Assembly (NCBI GenBank): GCA_903936705.1
Contig: CAIZWN010000017.1
Location: forward strand, 33,181 to 97,180
Source: an uncultured Myxococcales bacterium
GTDB lineage: Bacteria; Myxococcota_A; UBA9042; DTJE01
Reading direction: 5' to 3'
DNA: 64,000 bases
Shown: positions 61,126-64,000 of the stretch, piece by piece
How the letters are laid out: every line of letters starts with the position of its first letter
Position numbering within the stretch: position 1 is the first letter of the stretch
Position numbers and translations under genes: made by a program
Notes under the pieces: model-generated
The model's input: only the letters and a program-made list of their open reading frames with translations
Told to the model about the DNA's origin: nothing
The model's database searches: none

Positions 61126-62805
61126 TCAATACCGGAAGGCGCTGCCGCCCACGAACTCGCGCAGGATGCTGGTGGCCGGCACGTCTGCGGCGAATACCGG
61201 CACGAACAGGTCCAGGAAATCCAGCAGCCTGATGGCCTCGACGTACTCGGGGGCACTTTCGGGAACTTCCATCAGGAAGCGCTCGGCAAACACCTTCAGC
61301 ACTGCCGGCTCGTAGACCAGCGTACTGTTGAACGTCGCGTCCGCCAACGGCTGGTAGGGGAAGATCCACTTTTCCTCGCCGGCGCGGACCTTCGGCCACA
61401 TGCGAATGGTCTGAACGGCGGAATACCCGCGGAACAAGCGGTCGCGCACTATGCGTCTGACCATGCGCGAGTCCGACGTGAACACCCGGTTGTGACCGTC
61501 GATCACCAGTTGCGTCAGTGCCGAAACATACAGCCGGAACTTGTGGTCCGACGGTACCGCCTGGGTCAGCAGGTCGTTCAGCCCGTGGATGCCCTCCATC
61601 AACAGCACCTCGCCAGGGGCCAGGTGCATCGGCACCGTCTTGTCCTCGCGCGTGCCCTTCGGGAACGAGTACCTGGGCGTCTGGACTTCCTCGCCACGCA
61701 TCAAGGCCGTCAGGTGGGAGTTCAGCAAATCCAGGTCGATCGATTCTATGCACTCGAAGTCCGGTTCGCCGTTTGCGTCCAGCGGCGTCCTGGCGCGGTC
61801 CACGTAATAGTTATCGACGTTCAGTTCCTTGGGCCGCAACCCCGCCGCCAGCAGTTGCATGCTCAGCCGCTTTACGAATGTCGTCTTGCCCGACGACGAC
61901 GGCCCGGCCACCGTGACCAGCCTGCAGGACCGGCGCCCCACGATCTCGTCGGCGATGGTGACCAGCTTGCGTTCGTGCAAAGCCTCGGCCACGCGGATGA
62001 CTTCTCCGATGGTCCCGTCGATGACCGCACGGTTCAGGTCCGGTACCGACGACACGCCAATGCGCAGGTTCCATTCGCGGGTCTCGCGATAGACCGCATA
62101 CAGACTTTCGGCGTCGCGCATGGTTTCGGGTGTTTCGTCGCGCCGGCCCGCAGGCGGCGTAACCAGCACGACGCCCCCTTCCCATGGCCGCACGGCAAAT
62201 CCCAGGATGCCCTCGGCGGTCGGCAGCAGCGGTTGAAACCATAGGTGAACGCGCCCGCCCATCGTGACCAATGGCACCCACGGGCGGCGCGATGTACGCA
62301 CCACGTCCGCCGACGCCGTGGCCCCCGAGGCCAGCAGCGCCTCGACGGCCTGCTCCTTCGGCACTCGCATCACGGCGATGGGTTCCTTGCGATCGATCAT
62401 CGCGCGGATCTCCACCTCCAGCATTTCGACGTCCAGAGTGGACAGCGACGTTTCGCGAATCACCTCGAAGAACACCGCGTCGCCGAATGACTGGCCGACC
62501 TGCACCCGGGCGCCCGGGAACAGGCGAGCCACCGCCTCGGACAACAGCATCGCCAGGGTTGCGCGGTAGATGCGCGCGCCCTCCTTGCTGGCATACGTCA
62601 CGGGGATCAGCTCGCAGTCGGACGCGATCGGGGTTTCAAGGTCTGCCAGACGGTTGGCGACCACGGCACCCAGGCATTCGGGCTCGATGTCCGGCAGGAA
62701 GCGCCTAAGAAACGGCTTCACGCGGGTCCCTCGCGTAGTCCGGAACTCCTGGGCGCCCACCTTCACGGTAATCGTTGTCGGCAGATTCAAAGGCACCGCG
62801 GCCAT
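61126..62805 (-). CDS. TGS-domain nucleoside kinase (uridine-kinase-like)
   Basis: 559 residues. Part 1 (about 10-75) is a TGS-like domain; part 2 (about 75-250) resembles the threonyl-tRNA synthetase second additional domain (GARVQVGQSFGDAVFFEV); part 3 (about 285-480) is a P-loop kinase: VAGPSSSGKTTFVKRL, DNYYVDR, EGIHGLND. This architecture is known as a putative uridine/nucleoside kinase; it may phosphorylate nucleosides or have an RNA-related role. AGGAG precedes ATG. Confidence 0.88.
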   Translation of the reverse strand: MAAVPLNLPTTITVKVGAQEFRTTRGTRVKPFLRRFLPDIEPECLGAVVANRLADLETPIASDCELIPVTYASKEGARIYRATLAMLLSEAVARLFPGARVQVGQSFGDAVFFEVIRETSLSTLDVEMLEVEIRAMIDRKEPIAVMRVPKEQAVEALLASGATASADVVRTSRRPWVPLVTMGGRVHLWFQPLLPTAEGILGFAVRPWEGGVVLVTPPAGRRDETPETMRDAESLYAVYRETREWNLRIGVSSVPDLNRAVIDGTIGEVIRVAEALHERKLVTIADEIVGRRSCRLVTVAGPSSSGKTTFVKRLSMQLLAAGLRPKELNVDNYYVDRARTPLDANGEPDFECIESIDLDLLNSHLTALMRGEEVQTPRYSFPKGTREDKTVPMHLAPGEVLLMEGIHGLNDLLTQAVPSDHKFRLYVSALTQLVIDGHNRVFTSDSRMVRRIVRDRLFRGYSAVQTIRMWPKVRAGEEKWIFPYQPLADATFNSTLVYEPAVLKVFAERFLMEVPESAPEYVEAIRLLDFLDLFVPVFAADVPATSILREFVGGSAFRY

Positions 62806-62877
62806 GATGACTCCTGGCTCATTGGGTTTTGATCTTACGGCGTGCAGGGGAAGGTGCCAAGATACGCCCCCCCCCGA

Positions 62878-63750
62878 TCACAGACCTCGTCGCCACTCGG
62901 GCCGCAACAGGCCTTCGTCGCGCGTCTGGATTACCTTGTCCACCAGTGTCAGCAATTTTTCCTGGTCCTGCGGCAGATCCCCCGTGATCGGCAGGAAATT
63001 CGAGGCGTGGTTTGCCGAGAATCGCGCCCCGGTAACCTTCAACCCCGCAAGGACGGTCCGCAGTTCGCCAAGCATCCCGAACGAGTCGGGCAATTCGAAC
63101 TGCCCGCGCGTCAGCCGCAAATGCAACGCGGTACCAGGCACAACCATCAGCGTCAGCAACCCGATGTAGTCAGGGTCCAGGATCGTCAGGGCCTGGGCGG
63201 TCCCGGCAGCGTGTTCGGCGGTCAGTTCAGTGCCCCCCAGCCCCAGCAGCGCCATCACCGAATGCTTCACGCCAGACGCCTTCATGACACTGCCGACTTC
63301 CGCCATCTGTTCGCGCGACACGGGCTTCCCGACGCGTTCCAGCACCTGGTCGCTGCCGCTCTCGATGCCGTGGTAGACCATGCCCAGTCCCAGCAAGCCA
63401 AGCCTGGTCATGTCCCCAGCGCCCTTCCCTACGATGGCCTGGGCATCCCCGTAAACGCCCACGCGCTTTATCCACGGCAGCCGTTCGCGAATCGTGGTCA
63501 GCACCTCGGCCAGCAGATCGGTCTGAGCCGCCAGGGCATCGCCATCCAGCAGGAAGGCCCTCTTCAGCATCGGCCACTGCCTGGCTTCCTCGATATCGGA
63601 CCTGATTCCAGGCAGGTCCAACACCTGGAACTTCTTGGTACGGTACATCGCGCAAAACGCGCAGCGATTGTGGCTGCACCCCACCGTCACCGGCAGCAAC
63701 AGGCTTTCCGCCTCGCTGGGCGGACGAAACACAGGTTCGGTCCAACGCAC
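62878..63750 (-). CDS. radical SAM protein of unknown substrate
   Basis: 290 residues. The Fe-S cluster cysteines are in VGCSHNRCAFCAMY, spaced C-x4-C-x2-C, one longer than the classic C-x3-C-x2-C but usual in this particular subfamily. FLLDGDALA, GVYGDAQAIVG and MVYHGIESGSD are SAM-barrel strands. No B12-binding domain. GTG start, GGGAGGG upstream. Substrate unknown. Confidence 0.85.
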   Translation of the reverse strand: MRWTEPVFRPPSEAESLLLPVTVGCSHNRCAFCAMYRTKKFQVLDLPGIRSDIEEARQWPMLKRAFLLDGDALAAQTDLLAEVLTTIRERLPWIKRVGVYGDAQAIVGKGAGDMTRLGLLGLGMVYHGIESGSDQVLERVGKPVSREQMAEVGSVMKASGVKHSVMALLGLGGTELTAEHAAGTAQALTILDPDYIGLLTLMVVPGTALHLRLTRGQFELPDSFGMLGELRTVLAGLKVTGARFSANHASNFLPITGDLPQDQEKLLTLVDKVIQTRDEGLLRPEWRRGL

Positions 63751-64000
63751 CCTGGCCCTCCCGACAATTCCCCCGCCATCCTAACCCACACCGGCCCCAA
63801 CCGGCGCACAACAACCATCAGATTTTCACCAGCCAGCCCCCAAAGAAAGATTGGCGCAACCCCTGAGTGATCCCCTCATAGTCAGAATGGGTCGCCGGAA
63901 GCCTCGATTGAGCCTAGACACACCTGGAATCGTCACAGGAGCTTGTGCAACGGTCGTAGTCACGGCTGACCTCCGGCTGGGTTCGCGACAATTTCATCGA
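63751..64000. other. window end, nothing recognised
   Basis: No frame here looks coding, and no promoter, tRNA or repeat is visible. The next gene may begin beyond the window. Confidence 0.5.

Overview
This is a GC-rich bacterial chromosome segment, densely packed with genes on both strands. The mix of genes suggests a Myxococcota/Deltaproteobacteria-like lineage. The clues are several lineage-specific, Cys-rich, Asp/Thr/Ser-rich lipoproteins (13.3, 26.2, 51.4 and 54.0 kb), a sigma-54 activator with a GSFTGA loop, c-di-GMP enzymes, a LonB-type protease and a KOW-like protein. The phylum is an inference from gene content, not a measurement.

Layout. 0-0.6 kb: little that is certain. 0.6-7.6 kb: a short-chain dehydrogenase, then gltBD (glutamate synthase). 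7.6-8.7 kb: a scar region with a hipB-like regulator, a hipA cut down to its C-terminal lobe, and a remnant of a surface-protein tail. 8.7-13.1 kb: a tandem-HD/HD-GYP protein divergent from a sigma-54 response regulator, then an Rrf2 regulator-cysK operon. 13.3-17.5 kb: a repeat-bearing lipoprotein, a GMC-oxidoreductase remnant, a membrane diguanylate cyclase, an unusual PurF, and tRNA-Glu/tRNA-Lys behind one promoter. 17.7-23.8 kb: a tightly coupled operon for contractile-injection (phage-tail-like) baseplate proteins, with no sheath, tube, spike or ATPase in view. 24-29.6 kb: a KOW-like protein, an NFACT/RqcH-like protein, a propeller-like lipoprotein, a HAD phosphatase and an RluD-type pseudouridine synthase. 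29.7-35.0 kb: a four-gene operon with two DUF2791/BrxD-like P-loop ATPases and an Lhr/BrxHI-like DEAH helicase, but no PglZ or methyltransferase; it looks like a reduced or undescribed relative of BREX-type defence modules. 35.1-38.5 kb: LonB-type protease translationally coupled to NAD kinase. 38.5-42.3 kb: GH4 glycosidase, a ClpP paralogue, a CRISPR-spaced pair of 29-bp repeats, a PlsC-like acyltransferase and a DUF188 protein. 42.4-50.6 kb: a long housekeeping operon yajC-secD-secF-recJ-nagB-(secreted protein)-tilS. 50.6-54.4 kb: an AbrB/Doc toxin-antitoxin pair, two exported proteins and a frameshifted Cys-rich lipoprotein. 54.5-63.8 kb: prfC, amtB-glnB, an ion transporter, MscS, a TGS-uridine-kinase-like protein and a radical SAM protein.

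Working links. GltBD and AmtB-GlnB together cover ammonium uptake, sensing and assimilation. YajC-SecD-SecF support protein export, which suits the many exported lipoproteins. GGDEF and HD-GYP genes make and break c-di-GMP. The two most interesting loci are the orphan baseplate operon and the ATPase/helicase operon. Both are complete, undamaged reading frames with phage- or defence-type domains but without the partners such systems normally need.
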